A stretch of DNA of 49,020 bases from Crocinitomicaceae bacterium (GCA_002705995.1 PAJI01000013.1:123449-172468), one strand, 5' to 3'; positions 21,835 to 30,812 are shown, numbered from the stretch's first letter. Program-made: numbers and translations. Notes: generated by a model not told the origin, from the sequence alone.

Positions 21835-21849
21835 ATTACAGTAAACAGC
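21824..21849 (+). promoter_or_regulatory. bulged hairpin plus T-run between portal and protease genes
   Basis: GCTGT-ACTGTA pairs with TACAGT-aa-ACAGC (2-nt bulge) around AAT, overlapping the portal stop codon and followed by TAATATTTTTT. It has the shape of a weak rho-independent terminator or an mRNA processing/stability element between two late genes that must both be expressed. Confidence 0.55.
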
Positions 21850-21863
21850 TAATATTTTTTACA

Positions 21864-23402
21864 ATGCCGACAAAAATATCTAAGCTGACCTTATTTGCTC
21901 CTCCTAGTAGGTATGTAAAGGTTGGTGAATCAGGAAATGATAAAAATTTCAAACCATCATTCAGTTGGGATAATGAGGATTATCGTCAAAACAAAGTCAA
22001 TAAGGATGGTAAAGATTTAGCTATTCCAACAGAAGATGACTATGTGAAAATTCCTATTCGTCATTTATCTGCCGGCATTGTGGCTGGAGGTACATGGAGA
22101 TCAACGGAGTTTCCGGAAAAGATCCTTAAGAAATCTGCATCATTATTGAAGCATAAACCAATGTATGTTAACCATGCAATTGAAATTGGTAACAATGTTG
22201 GATTAGTTGGTGATGTTGTTTGGGTGCCTTCTAAGAAAGAAGTTGATAAGGTTATTCCTGGGGGGCTTGAAGCTCCAGCTATTATTGATTCTAAGTTGCA
22301 CACTGATTTATGTAGAAAGCTTTTAGCATGGCCAGTTCCTCATATTCAAAGCGTGTCTGTAACTGTAATCTATGAATGGGAGCCATCGCACGAATTCAAA
22401 AACGCTGAAGGTGACTATGATTGGTTTGAATTTGACAGGCATGTAGGAAAGATTGTTAAAGGGAAAATGGTCCGTAGAATAGCTACTAAGATCATTGATT
22501 ATATAGAATCATCTTTTGTCTACTTAGGAGCTGATCCATATGCTAAAATTAAAATCGGTGATGATCTATTCAATATCGATTGGCCTTCTGTAGTTAATCC
22601 AGAAGCTTTCGAAACTGATTCAACAAGAGAGTTGTACGAAAAATCAGGCCATTACTTTGTTTCACTTGAAAAGGAAAGCTGGACAAGTCATATTTCACAT
22701 AACTTAAATGTAGAAGGGTTGTCAAAAAATACAAAGACGCCAATAGAACCATTTAAAAGTAGCGATCAAAATATCAGTGTAATGGAAAAAGAAATTTTAG
22801 AATTACTATCAAAACTAACAGGTGTTCCACAAGATGAAATTACACCTGATGTGCTTAAAAAGTATTCGTTTATTAAGAAAACATCATTTTCAAGCCTTCC
22901 TGAGATTAAAGGGATTGATTCCAATATCACCGGAATGGAATCTTTGAAAACTGCAATCGAAGGTGTTAATGCTAGAATTGAAGCATTAGAAAAAGATAAT
23001 AAAGATAAATCTGAAATTATCGAAGTGCTAACTGAAAAAGATGCAGAAGGTAAATCACTTCCTTTCACTAAAACTACTGCACAAGAGCTTATAGATAAAG
23101 CTAACTACGGTTCAAAGCTTGTTGATTCAAATAAGAAAGAATGTGAGAGGCTTTACAAGGTGTCTGTTGGAGAAGGTAAAGAGGATCCTGAAATTATTAA
23201 GTTGATCAATAAGTCAACTCCTGTTGAAGTTGTTTCCCTTTTGAAACAATATGGAGGAAAAGCAGCAGAAGAGTTTAGTATTAAAATTGAAGAAGACGGT
23301 AGTCATTCATTCCGTCAATCAACTCCTGAAGGTGGAAATGGTTCTGGTGATGAACAATCCGACCAGTATCAAGCAACTTATTTAGGAGATTATCATTTGT
23401 AA
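21864..23402 (+). CDS. prohead protease fused to scaffold, 512 aa
   Basis: The position between portal and capsid, and the layout, indicate a prohead protease with scaffolding C-terminus. Residues about 50-300 form a compact domain with 'YVKIPIRHLSAGIVAGGTWRS', 'HKPMYVNHAIEIGNNVGLVGDVVWV' (H-A and G-D candidates) and 'LAWPVPHIQSVSVTVIYEWEP', where S-V-S near the H could be the catalytic serine region. Residues about 307-512 are acidic, helical and coiled-coil rich (IEALEKDNKDKSEIIEVL), ending with the short ordered tail typical of scaffold proteins (QYQATYLGDYHL). An in-frame ATG at 22782 (residue 307) opens exactly at the scaffold part, as in phages with nested scaffold genes. Confidence 0.7.
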   Translation: MPTKISKLTLFAPPSRYVKVGESGNDKNFKPSFSWDNEDYRQNKVNKDGKDLAIPTEDDYVKIPIRHLSAGIVAGGTWRSTEFPEKILKKSASLLKHKPMYVNHAIEIGNNVGLVGDVVWVPSKKEVDKVIPGGLEAPAIIDSKLHTDLCRKLLAWPVPHIQSVSVTVIYEWEPSHEFKNAEGDYDWFEFDRHVGKIVKGKMVRRIATKIIDYIESSFVYLGADPYAKIKIGDDLFNIDWPSVVNPEAFETDSTRELYEKSGHYFVSLEKESWTSHISHNLNVEGLSKNTKTPIEPFKSSDQNISVMEKEILELLSKLTGVPQDEITPDVLKKYSFIKKTSFSSLPEIKGIDSNITGMESLKTAIEGVNARIEALEKDNKDKSEIIEVLTEKDAEGKSLPFTKTTAQELIDKANYGSKLVDSNKKECERLYKVSVGEGKEDPEIIKLINKSTPVEVVSLLKQYGGKAAEEFSIKIEEDGSHSFRQSTPEGGNGSGDEQSDQYQATYLGDYHL

Positions 23403-23420
23403 ACCAAAAAACTTAATAAA

Positions 23421-23864
23421 ATGACAGGATCTATTCATAATGCGTCAGTTACAGTATTCCAAGATCAAAAACATGACGCGTTACAACTTGGATTCACTAA
23501 TGATAGTGGAGGTGATTTAGTTAAAGGCCAAGAAGTTTATTTAAAGTCTGCTGGTGGAGTGGATAAACGGACGGACGGTTCTACAATACCGTTAGGCGTA
23601 GTTATAGTTGGTGCGGAAGATGGTGAAAAGGTTACAGTTAGAACATTTTTCACCGTATCAGTTACCGGTGTAGCAAAAACAAATGCTCTTAATTATGGTG
23701 TAGCAGTAGTTCCTAATGGCACTGTAGATTCATCAGGTAGACCGGAGTATGTGGCAGCTGGTGCCTCAGTAAATTATTGTGCAATTACAATCAAAGGTGG
23801 TGCAGCCGATAGTGAAATATTGGTGGGTATTTTGGATTCTTTCCATACTACTCCATCTGCTTAA
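23421..23864 (+). CDS. head decoration protein (DUF2190-like), 147 aa
   Basis: A small beta-rich protein with the pattern of capsid decoration proteins: 'LQLGFTNDSGGDLVKGQEVYLKSAGGVDKRTDGS...PLGVVIVGAEDGEKVTVRTFFTVSVTGVA'. It lies between the protease-scaffold gene and the major capsid gene, the canonical place. Its length fits capsid-stabilising spikes such as those of DUF2190 or gpD type. No signal peptide. It would bind the outside of the mature capsid. Confidence 0.75.
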   Translation: MTGSIHNASVTVFQDQKHDALQLGFTNDSGGDLVKGQEVYLKSAGGVDKRTDGSTIPLGVVIVGAEDGEKVTVRTFFTVSVTGVAKTNALNYGVAVVPNGTVDSSGRPEYVAAGASVNYCAITIKGGAADSEILVGILDSFHTTPSA

Positions 23865-23885
23865 TAACTTAAAAATTGAATAAAA

Positions 23886-25184
23886 ATGCCTAGAGTAGAG
23901 AAGGAGAAGTTGAAGAAGGTGTTCGAGCACAACCGTAAAGTTGCTGCTGGATCAATGGGTAGTATGAAGCCTACAGAAGTTAGAGATATCGTTGAAAAAG
24001 ATATGGAAGACTTGAGTAGATTAGTGCATTTGACTAGGTCAGGAAAAGCAGTAGATTCAAAAGGTAATCAAGTACCTGCAGATGATGTTTCATTGTCAGT
24101 TGCTGTTAAGAATCGATATGGTTTTGATAGTGTAAATCAATATCTTAAATCAATCGGCATTTACACGAATGCAATGACTTTGAACCAGGCAGCAAGACAA
24201 CTAGGACATGATAACTTAACAGAATCAAGTCTTGAAAACTTGTTGATTTCCAATTCTAGTATCGCTTTGGCAAGTGATACCTCGGAAGTACCATCAGAAT
24301 ACAGATTTATTATCCCTGAGTTATTCATGGAGGCCATTCGTATTGGTTATGAACATTCAAGTTTAAATCAAAACTGGATTGCCAATACCATTCAATTGAC
24401 TCAAAAGGATGTTAAAATGCCACAAATCAAACGTGGTAACATGACACCTAGAAGAATTGGTGAAGCTGAAAGTATCCCATTTGGTTCATTGCAATTTGGC
24501 CTTAAATCAGCATCTACTTTCAAAATAGGTATTGGTTATAAGATAACTGATGAGTTGGTTGCTTCAAGTAGAATTGACATGATGAATCAATCATTAAGAG
24601 AACTTGGAAATGATATGTCTATTGCTGCTGATGTTGAAGCAATCAATATTCTTATCAATGGTGAGCAAGAAGACGGTTCAGAAAGTGCACCAGTGATTGG
24701 AGTTGAAAATACAACAAACAACATTGCGTATGTTGATTTGATTACTGCCGTTTCTCGTATGAGACGTCTTAAAAAAGAACCGGGTAGATTGATTACCAAT
24801 GAACAAGATTCCATTGATATAAATTTATTGGACGAGTTTAAAGGTTTTGATGGCGTTGCAGTACTCGCATTGATGAACAGCATCACAAAGAAACTTCCGA
24901 AATTTGAAAACGATTTGTTTTTAATGCCAGAAGATCAAATCATGTTGCTCAATAAGGCAACTGCTATGTCTAAGTTTAAATGGATCGGCATGAAAATGGA
25001 AAAACGTAGAAATCCACAAACACAAGAAGATGAGATGTTTGTTAGTGATTATCTAGGTTATGGCATTATCAATAGAGATGGAAGATTGATTATCGATGGA
25101 TCTCTTGCTTATGCATCTAATGGGTTTCCTGACTACATGGATGTTGATTCCAGAATTAACCAACAATTTAAAACTATCAATTAA
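23886..25184 (+). CDS. major capsid protein (HK97 fold), 432 aa
   Basis: Gene order (terminase, portal, protease, decoration, this gene) and size identify the major capsid protein. An N-terminal charged helical region (about 1-120, EKEKLKKVFEHNRK...) is of the scaffold-like delta-domain kind and might be removed by the protease. The HK97 core would begin near 'EVPSEYRFIIPELFMEAIRIG' (about 136-156), with an E-loop around 'MPQIKRGNMTPRRIGEAESIPFGS' (about 178-201). The C-terminal part has 'MRRLKKEPGRLITNEQDS' and 'SDYLGYGIINRDGRLIIDG' as in P-domain and A-domain strands. No decoration or Ig domain is fused. Confidence 0.85.
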   Translation: MPRVEKEKLKKVFEHNRKVAAGSMGSMKPTEVRDIVEKDMEDLSRLVHLTRSGKAVDSKGNQVPADDVSLSVAVKNRYGFDSVNQYLKSIGIYTNAMTLNQAARQLGHDNLTESSLENLLISNSSIALASDTSEVPSEYRFIIPELFMEAIRIGYEHSSLNQNWIANTIQLTQKDVKMPQIKRGNMTPRRIGEAESIPFGSLQFGLKSASTFKIGIGYKITDELVASSRIDMMNQSLRELGNDMSIAADVEAINILINGEQEDGSESAPVIGVENTTNNIAYVDLITAVSRMRRLKKEPGRLITNEQDSIDINLLDEFKGFDGVAVLALMNSITKKLPKFENDLFLMPEDQIMLLNKATAMSKFKWIGMKMEKRRNPQTQEDEMFVSDYLGYGIINRDGRLIIDGSLAYASNGFPDYMDVDSRINQQFKTIN

Positions 25185-25191
25185 TTGAGTT

Positions 25192-25644
25192 ATGGCTAAA
25201 ATTTATGTAAAAAACGCGGCTAATTCACATATGTATTATGAAGGTGGTGTTAAAGTTGCCGGTAACAATGTGGTTGAAGTTGAAGAAACCGATTTAATTA
25301 AAAAAGCTTTAAAAAAAGGTAGACTGGACAAAACAGATAAAGCTGATTTTGAAAAGGCTAAAAAAGCTAATGCAGGAAAACCTGTTGATTCAGAAACATC
25401 TTCTTCAAATACTATTGTTAAGGAGGTGGAAGTTGAAAAAGAAGTTGATCTTACTTCATTTATCAAACTTGTCAAAAAAGGACTTGAGTCTGGTACTTTG
25501 AAATCTGAAAAAGGTGGGTGGATCAAATTAGATGACCTCAACCTTGGTAGAACAGAAGAAGAAGCCGCTAAAAAGGTTTATTCAGATCCTTCATTATTTG
25601 AAAAACTAGCAGATTCATTTTCACTTGAAAAAAGTGATAGTTAA
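25192..25644 (+). CDS. hypothetical head-region protein, 150 aa
   Basis: Follows the capsid gene after 7 bp. The first about 40 residues (AKIYVKNAANSHMYYEGGVKVAGNNVVEVEETDLI) look like a small beta domain, the middle is lysine-rich and low-complexity (KKALKKGRLDKTDKADFEKAKKANAG), and the C-terminal about 50 residues are an acidic helical region. By position it is a head fibre, completion or connector-type accessory protein. A terminator follows, so it ends the capsid transcription segment. Confidence 0.65.
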   Translation: MAKIYVKNAANSHMYYEGGVKVAGNNVVEVEETDLIKKALKKGRLDKTDKADFEKAKKANAGKPVDSETSSSNTIVKEVEVEKEVDLTSFIKLVKKGLESGTLKSEKGGWIKLDDLNLGRTEEEAAKKVYSDPSLFEKLADSFSLEKSDS

Positions 25645-25691
25645 TAAAAATTTGTCACCTAATCTCTCTAAAGGTGTCATTTGTGTGTAAT

Positions 25692-25718
25692 AAAAGCCGT
25701 TCATTTTGAGCGGCTTTT
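25692..25718 (+). terminator. rho-independent terminator after the capsid segment
   Basis: AAAAGCCG (25692-25699) pairs with CGGCTTTT (25711-25718) with extra TCA/TGA closing, followed by TTTTTATATTT. It separates the capsid genes from the lipoprotein gene. TATATTTG at 25719-25726 directly after the terminator matches a -7 box for the lipoprotein gene, without a clear -33 box. Confidence 0.75.
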
Positions 25719-25753
25719 TATATTTGGTACAATAACTGATACAAAAACAAACC

Positions 25754-26173
25754 ATGAAAATATATATCCTAATAACGTTAGTATTATCTCTGTTGACAAT
25801 AACATCCTGCGTATTAACCGGAGAAAATGATGTTGTGATAAATGAGTTAGAATTGAACCAAGAAGTGAATTTAACTTTAGGAGGTTTTCAAGGGTTGACA
25901 AATGTTAGAATTAATTCAGTTTCCGGAAATAACATTTATATCGATGCTTATACATCTGAAGATTTATCGAAAGAATCTGCAAAAGAGTTGGGAGATTCTG
26001 TTATAAGACAATACATCATGAATGCTGAACCAGAATCTAAATTAGGTAAGGAGTTTGGTCCTACATCTTACACCTACATTGTTCGCGTATTTGATAATGG
26101 TAATGATATCATTGTTAAAGGTGAGAAAAGAAGATTTAACGATGTTATAGATTGGGACTGCTCTATCTGTTAG
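25754..26173 (+). CDS. phage-encoded lipoprotein, 139 aa (moron candidate)
   Basis: Starts with a lipoprotein signal peptide: K-I then a hydrophobic core (YILITLVLSLLT) and lipobox I-T-S-C with Cys19. The mature protein is 121 aa, beginning CVLTGENDVVINELEL, beta-rich with no enzyme motif. It should be exported and lipid-anchored to a membrane; the sequence does not decide whether inner or outer. It is an oddity within the head gene cluster: it sits between a terminator and an 11-bp hairpin with its own possible -7 box, the layout of a moron expressed from the prophage. Surface lipoproteins of prophages often block superinfection (exclusion), but that role is inference. Confidence 0.75.
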   Translation: MKIYILITLVLSLLTITSCVLTGENDVVINELELNQEVNLTLGGFQGLTNVRINSVSGNNIYIDAYTSEDLSKESAKELGDSVIRQYIMNAEPESKLGKEFGPTSYTYIVRVFDNGNDIIVKGEKRRFNDVIDWDCSIC

Positions 26174-26179
26174 TTGTGT

Positions 26180-26206
26180 ATATTAAGTGAAACACTCACT
26201 TAATAT
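26180..26206 (+). promoter_or_regulatory. 11-bp perfect hairpin just before the connector gene
   Basis: ATATTAAGTGA (26180-26190) and TCACTTAATAT (26196-26206) pair perfectly around AACAC, 4 nt before ATG 26211. There is no T-run, so a terminator is unlikely; a translational control, RNase-processing or protein-binding site is likelier. Confidence 0.6.
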
Positions 26207-26210
26207 TACA

Positions 26211-26690
26211 ATGGCAACAACATTTGATGTAAATAATCTAGTATATTCAACATTACCATTTCTAGTTAATAGTACAGAGACTGATGATCTAATCGAAGTA
26301 TTTAAGACCAAATCAATAAGTCTCATTGAGAGTCAACTTGATTTAGATGATCCTTATGATGAATCAAGCTATTCTAATCTTCAGATTTCTTTTATTTCTG
26401 AATTAACATCCTATGAACTTGTTAACCGCAAGATATTAGAAAATACTGGCGGTATTAATGGTGAAACAACTACCGGTGCAAAAGGTGTTAAGAAAGCTAA
26501 AGCTGACGTAGTTGAGGTGGAATATGAATTCTTCAAAACAGGTGTTAATTTAACAGAAGAAGCATCTAAGATAGTATCAAGACTATCAAAATCAATTTGC
26601 CAAACTGCTACAGTTTTAAATATATCACTTCCTATGTGTTCTACTCAAGATACAACAGGAGGAATATTCATGTTTAATACTTTCAACTAA
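26211..26690 (+). CDS. probable head-tail connector protein, 159 aa
   Basis: ATG 26211 is used; the longer frame would start inside the hairpin. By position (after capsid, before virion-morphogenesis and sheath genes) it fits a head completion or connector protein. The sequence is helical at the N-terminus with 'DDLIEVFKTKSISLIESQLDLDDPYDESSYSNLQISFISELTSYELVNRKI' (about 18-68), like gp6-type connectors, then ends in a glycine/threonine segment. It abuts the next gene (1-bp overlap). Confidence 0.6.
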   Translation: MATTFDVNNLVYSTLPFLVNSTETDDLIEVFKTKSISLIESQLDLDDPYDESSYSNLQISFISELTSYELVNRKILENTGGINGETTTGAKGVKKAKADVVEVEYEFFKTGVNLTEEASKIVSRLSKSICQTATVLNISLPMCSTQDTTGGIFMFNTFN

Positions 26691-27133
26691 TGGCTGAATT
26701 ATTCGGTGATAGTGTATTCAATGACATACTTAGTAGTGTTGGAGATGTTATGGATTCTTTTGCTAAAAGAGATGTACATATAGAGTATTCAACTGTTGCG
26801 CAATTCTCAAGGGATGGTAGGGATAATACTAACGATTTAAACGTGACCTTGCCAGCAGTTATTAAGTGGGAAAATAGCTCTGATACCGGTAAATCAAAGA
26901 TTGACAAGAAAGGTAAGATTGACGATTATGATGGTTATTGCCTTATTGATTATGCCAAGTTTAAAGATAATGGTTTAGTTGAAGATGGTGCAAAATTCAT
27001 CATTGATGAGGGTAACTCAAAAATAACTGTAGATAGTAGGATTTGTCAAATACTATCTATTATTCCTGTTGGGCACACTGGAGATACATACGCGTTGATT
27101 AAAATTTATTTTCAAAAGTTAATCGATGCTTAG
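26690..27133 (+). CDS. probable neck / head-tail joining protein, 147 aa
   Basis: A beta-rich mid-size protein (VTLPAVIKWENSSDTGKSKIDKKGKIDDYDGYCLIDYAKFKDNGL...) with 'DGAKFIIDEGNSKITVDSRICQILSIIPVGHTGDTYALIKIYF' resembling head-tail joining (gp7/FII-like) adaptors. It overlaps the following gene by 8 bp. Assignment rests mainly on gene order; no decisive motif. Confidence 0.5.
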   Translation: MAELFGDSVFNDILSSVGDVMDSFAKRDVHIEYSTVAQFSRDGRDNTNDLNVTLPAVIKWENSSDTGKSKIDKKGKIDDYDGYCLIDYAKFKDNGLVEDGAKFIIDEGNSKITVDSRICQILSIIPVGHTGDTYALIKIYFQKLIDA

Positions 27134-27623
27134 TGTTGGTAAAAGTGGAGATTGGGCCAAAGCAAAGCTTTTAAGTACTACACTTAAAAGCACAATGAAA
27201 TTAAGTGCGGATCCGGGTTTTTCTTCTCTGGCATTGAAAGGGGAATCACTGATGAAAAGGTATATACGTAAACAACCTACTTCATGGCCAGCTTTAAGTA
27301 CAAAATATAAACAGGGTAAATTGAGGCAAGGTAAGTCTGATAAGATGTTAATCAGAACCTCATCAATGTTGCTTTCCATTAAAGGATTTTCAGCCAATAG
27401 TAATGCTTACATAGGTGTTAAAAGAAATGCAGAGAATGATGAAGGAGAAAAGTTAGCGAACATCGCTGCAATTATGGAAAAAGGGTCAAAGGTTAGAAAC
27501 ATACCTGCAAGACCTTTTATAGAGCCAGTTTACAAGCACTTAATAAGAAGAATAGAAAAAGATGGGTTATTCCATAAATATCTTAAGATGGAAATGGAGC
27601 GTAAATACGGGATAAAGCTATGA
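27126..27623 (+). CDS. phage virion morphogenesis / tail completion protein (gpG-like), 165 aa
   Basis: Matches the HK97-gp10/Mu-gpG-like tail completion pattern: 'SLALKGESLMKRYIRKQPTSWPALSTKYKQGK' (about 36-67), 'LIRTSSMLLSIKGFSANSNAYIGVKR' and the hallmark 'IAAIMEKGSKVRNIPARPFIEPVYKHL' (about 115-141), where the G-x-x-x-R-x-I-P-A-R-P-F segment is typical. It would sit at the head-tail interface. Overlaps both neighbours (8 bp and 4 bp). Confidence 0.75.
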   Translation: MLSVGKSGDWAKAKLLSTTLKSTMKLSADPGFSSLALKGESLMKRYIRKQPTSWPALSTKYKQGKLRQGKSDKMLIRTSSMLLSIKGFSANSNAYIGVKRNAENDEGEKLANIAAIMEKGSKVRNIPARPFIEPVYKHLIRRIEKDGLFHKYLKMEMERKYGIKL

Positions 27624-28282
27624 GAGTTTCAGTTAAACAGGTAATTGATGGGTTATATGAGACAATTAGGTTGAAGTTGGTTGAATTAGGTAGATTGCCA
27701 GATGTTAAATCATACCTTCCTTCAAATCCTGTTGGCTACAAAACAGAATTGGACACATTACGTGAAAATGGTGAATTAATTTACATAGTGAATGATTCTC
27801 ATCACACTGAAAGAGGTAAGGTAAAACAGAATACAATTTTTATTTCCTATAAAGATTTAGAATCTGCAGATAATGGACGTCTATCTGATTACCTATTTAC
27901 TAAAATAGAAGATTCTAGTGAGGATTATCACTACGAGAAATACAAGACACCAAATGGAGTTTATGATGTGTTAATAGATGTTAGATTTGAGACATACAGT
28001 ACAACTATAAGTTACTTCATAGATGAATTATTAATTGATTTGTTTAAATCTCAAATTGTTAAACCTTACGATATGGATAGTGATGTGTATTTAGAACAAC
28101 ATCTTGAATGCATTAGAGAAAACCCATACAACGTAAGTGATGTTAGCTTCATTGAAAAAGGTTCTCAGTATAGGGTAAAAGATGTTGACATCATTGGAAA
28201 TGTTCTAATAAGAGATGATGTTGCTGTTACTTCTGATTTCAAATTATCAACAGATCCTCAAGTAGATTCAATAGAAGATTAG
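27620..28282 (+). CDS. hypothetical tail-terminator-position protein, 220 aa
   Basis: By order (directly before the sheath) it should be a tail terminator or connector; its N-terminus (MRVSVKQVIDGLYETIRLKL) is helical and coupled to the previous gene by a 4-bp overlap. It has long acidic segments but no recognisable fold. A 42-bp gap to the sheath gene contains no clear hairpin. Confidence 0.5.
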   Translation: MRVSVKQVIDGLYETIRLKLVELGRLPDVKSYLPSNPVGYKTELDTLRENGELIYIVNDSHHTERGKVKQNTIFISYKDLESADNGRLSDYLFTKIEDSSEDYHYEKYKTPNGVYDVLIDVRFETYSTTISYFIDELLIDLFKSQIVKPYDMDSDVYLEQHLECIRENPYNVSDVSFIEKGSQYRVKDVDIIGNVLIRDDVAVTSDFKLSTDPQVDSIED

Positions 28283-28324
28283 GTAAATTATTGTCACGGT
28301 ATTAATAAAAATCAAAAGTAAACC

Positions 28325-30253
28325 ATGGCAAAACAAAATCTTGCAGGTGCACCAGGTACTTACATGCAGATTGTAGACCTGTCTCAAATACAAGCAAACA
28401 TTCTTAAGGGTATTATTTGTACTCAAGGAATTACAAGCCGAGGCGAACCCGGCAAGAACTACTTAATAGGTTCATGGGCTGAATACAAAGCAGAGCTTGG
28501 AGGGTATGTTGAAGGTGATGACTTCGCTAAATATGCTAAAAGAGCAATTCAAGGAGGAGCAACATTAAGAATTACACCAGTTTATCATTTTGATGACATT
28601 GATGATATCACCTCTATAGAAGGAGTTAAGGCTACTGGAAAAGTACTAACAACAGCTGAGGTATTAGCAACCACACCAGGAGAAATAACAGCTATGGGTA
28701 CAGCTGGAGATTCTGTAACATTGAGTGTTGATTTAAATGATGGTAATGGAGCTATACAAATTGGAACGTACACTAAGTTGTCAGGAGATTCTGAGTCAGT
28801 AACAGCTGCTGCATTAATCCAAAATGTTAATGACAATACAGCAACTCATGGTTTTACCGGTAGTGTGAATTCTGCTGAGTTTACAATTACAGCTCCTTCT
28901 GGTACCGGTTCATCAGGTAACACTTACGATGCATCAATAGTAGTTACGGGTACATTAACAGCAACAGTAGTGCAAGATTTCACAGGAGGAATTGATGAAG
29001 AGTCTATTGAATTTGAAGCAGTTGTTCCATCTGAGGGTTATAATGGGACTACAATTGTTGTCAGTGATGCTAAAAGTGGTGATTCATCAAAATGTGATTT
29101 GAAAATCTCTTTGTATGAAAGCCCTATTTCTCAAGAAATTTTGAGTGTGAATAGAACGCTTACAGCTCAAAATGTAACTGACCTTAACAATAAGTTGAAT
29201 CAATTAAAAATCACTACTGCTCAAGGTGGACCATTAACAAATGGAACATATTCTATGTCAGGTGGATCTAGAACTATTAGTAATGTAACTGATGTTGACT
29301 GGAAAGGATCTGATATTACAAAAACAGGGTGGCATGCATTTGATGATGTTGAAGATTCAATGAGAATTGTTCTTTTCCTAGATAATAATGCGAATAGAGA
29401 AGCAGATTTAGGAATCTACCTCACTAATAGAGGAGATATGGTAGCACATGTACCGGTTCCGTTAAATCTTAGCATTTCAGAAATAAATGATTATCGCGAT
29501 GGTACTGGAGCTTATGCGCATTCTCCTTTGAACAATGAGTTTGTTAGGATGGTGGTGTCTGATATGGATATTTCTGATGATGAAGACACCGATATCAGAC
29601 GAATAATGTATGGTACTGCTGACATTGCTGCAATTCAATCCAAAAAGGATAATGACTTTGGAGAATGGTTTTCTGGCGCAGGTTATTCTAGAGGTTTAAT
29701 TCCAAACAAAAATAATGGGGTTAGAATTAATCTAGCAGGTAAAGGTAATAAGACACAGTTTGATCAAATATATGAGAAAGGAGTTAATGCTATTGTTGTG
29801 AATAGCAAACAAACTATGTATTGGGGCAACAGAACTACACTATTAGATAAAACATCTCTTCTTTCAAAAGAGAATGTTGTTGACTTATGTGTATTTATTG
29901 TAAGGGTAATTGAAAGTATTGCTAAGAAGATGGCTTTTGAACCAAATGACCCTATTATGTGGAATCAATTATACAGAGAAGTAAGGCCATTCATTACAGA
30001 TACATTATGTGCCAATAGAGCGATTCATTCTAATGACTCTCAATCTAAAGGTGAAAATGAACTTTGGTTTTGGGAAGGAGATCAATTTGCAAAAGACGTA
30101 AATGATATTTCTTACAATGTTAAGTCAGAAATTAATGCAGGTAAATACAGAGCTAGATTTGTATTTATTCCAATTGTAGCTACAGAGTATATAGGGATAG
30201 AAGTCTCTCCTACTGATTCTGGAACTATGGCAACAATTATTCAAAATCCATAA
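28325..30253 (+). CDS. contractile tail sheath protein, 642 aa
   Basis: Identified by size, order (directly ahead of the tail tube) and sequence: N-terminal 'GAPGTYMQIVDLSQIQANILKGIICTQGITSRGEPGKNYLIGSWAEYKAELGG' (about 8-60) is the usual sheath opening. The C-terminal about 200 residues contain 'FGEWFSGAGYSRGLIPNKNNGVRINLAGK', 'NAIVVNSKQTMYWGNRTTLLDKTSLLSKENVVDLCVFIVRVIESIAKKMAFEPNDPIMW', i.e. the conserved sheath domain with the helix that contacts the tube. A variable insertion (about 90-240, threonine/glycine-rich beta domain) decorates the outside. This gene shows the phage is a myovirus. Confidence 0.9.
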   Translation: MAKQNLAGAPGTYMQIVDLSQIQANILKGIICTQGITSRGEPGKNYLIGSWAEYKAELGGYVEGDDFAKYAKRAIQGGATLRITPVYHFDDIDDITSIEGVKATGKVLTTAEVLATTPGEITAMGTAGDSVTLSVDLNDGNGAIQIGTYTKLSGDSESVTAAALIQNVNDNTATHGFTGSVNSAEFTITAPSGTGSSGNTYDASIVVTGTLTATVVQDFTGGIDEESIEFEAVVPSEGYNGTTIVVSDAKSGDSSKCDLKISLYESPISQEILSVNRTLTAQNVTDLNNKLNQLKITTAQGGPLTNGTYSMSGGSRTISNVTDVDWKGSDITKTGWHAFDDVEDSMRIVLFLDNNANREADLGIYLTNRGDMVAHVPVPLNLSISEINDYRDGTGAYAHSPLNNEFVRMVVSDMDISDDEDTDIRRIMYGTADIAAIQSKKDNDFGEWFSGAGYSRGLIPNKNNGVRINLAGKGNKTQFDQIYEKGVNAIVVNSKQTMYWGNRTTLLDKTSLLSKENVVDLCVFIVRVIESIAKKMAFEPNDPIMWNQLYREVRPFITDTLCANRAIHSNDSQSKGENELWFWEGDQFAKDVNDISYNVKSEINAGKYRARFVFIPIVATEYIGIEVSPTDSGTMATIIQNP

Positions 30254-30267
30254 ATTTTTAGTTAGTC

Positions 30268-30705
30268 ATGAGTGTTTTAACAAATTATAGATTCGGAATT
30301 GAAATTGCTGGTGTAATTCAAGCATATTGTCAAACAGTTCAACCGCCAGTTGTTGAACATAAAGAATTGCAATATGGAACTCCTGGAAATAGTACTAATA
30401 CGAAAGTGCCTGGTGGTAAAACTGTTGGCGATCTTGTATTGACATCAGTAGTGCCAGAAACTGGGAGTGATCCACTTATCTGGACAATGTTTGAAGCTGG
30501 TATAGCAGGTTTAAGACCGGTGTATATTTCTAGTGGGTTTTTGATTCAATACAATTCACAAATGATTGAAACGGAGAGATATTTATGTGAAGACATATGG
30601 ATTAAAAAGCTTGAGACAAGTGAGTTTAATTCAAATAAAGAGAATTCAGAAAAGACAATCAGGACTATGACATGGTCTGTAGGTGATTATTACCGAGTTG
30701 TTTAA
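30268..30705 (+). CDS. tail tube protein, 145 aa
   Basis: A small beta-barrel tail tube protein of the T4 gp19/contractile-tail family: 'NYRFGIEIAGVIQAYCQTVQPPVVEHKELQYGTPGNSTNTKVPGGKTVGDLVLTSVVPE' is the classic tube pattern, with W-x-x-F around 'IWTMFEAGIAG'. It lies right after the sheath, as always. It forms the inner tube through which DNA passes. Confidence 0.87.
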   Translation: MSVLTNYRFGIEIAGVIQAYCQTVQPPVVEHKELQYGTPGNSTNTKVPGGKTVGDLVLTSVVPETGSDPLIWTMFEAGIAGLRPVYISSGFLIQYNSQMIETERYLCEDIWIKKLETSEFNSNKENSEKTIRTMTWSVGDYYRVV

Positions 30706-30736
30706 AATTTTTCTTGATAGCTTAGGTCGAATTAGT

Positions 30737-30794
30737 AGTGTGAGAGGCCCTGTCCGTAAATGGATGTGGCTTTTCTGTAATTTATAGTTAATCA
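30737..30794 (+). terminator. attenuator-like hairpins after the tail tube gene
   Basis: An inner hairpin AGAGGCC (30743-30749) with GGCTTTT (30768-30774, with G-U pairs) and an outer closing AGTGTGA/TCACACT (about 30737-30743 and 30790-30797) lie in the 107-bp gap before the chaperone gene. This would limit read-through after the abundant sheath and tube. Confidence 0.5.
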
Positions 30795-30812
30795 CACTTA
30801 AAAATAATAAAC

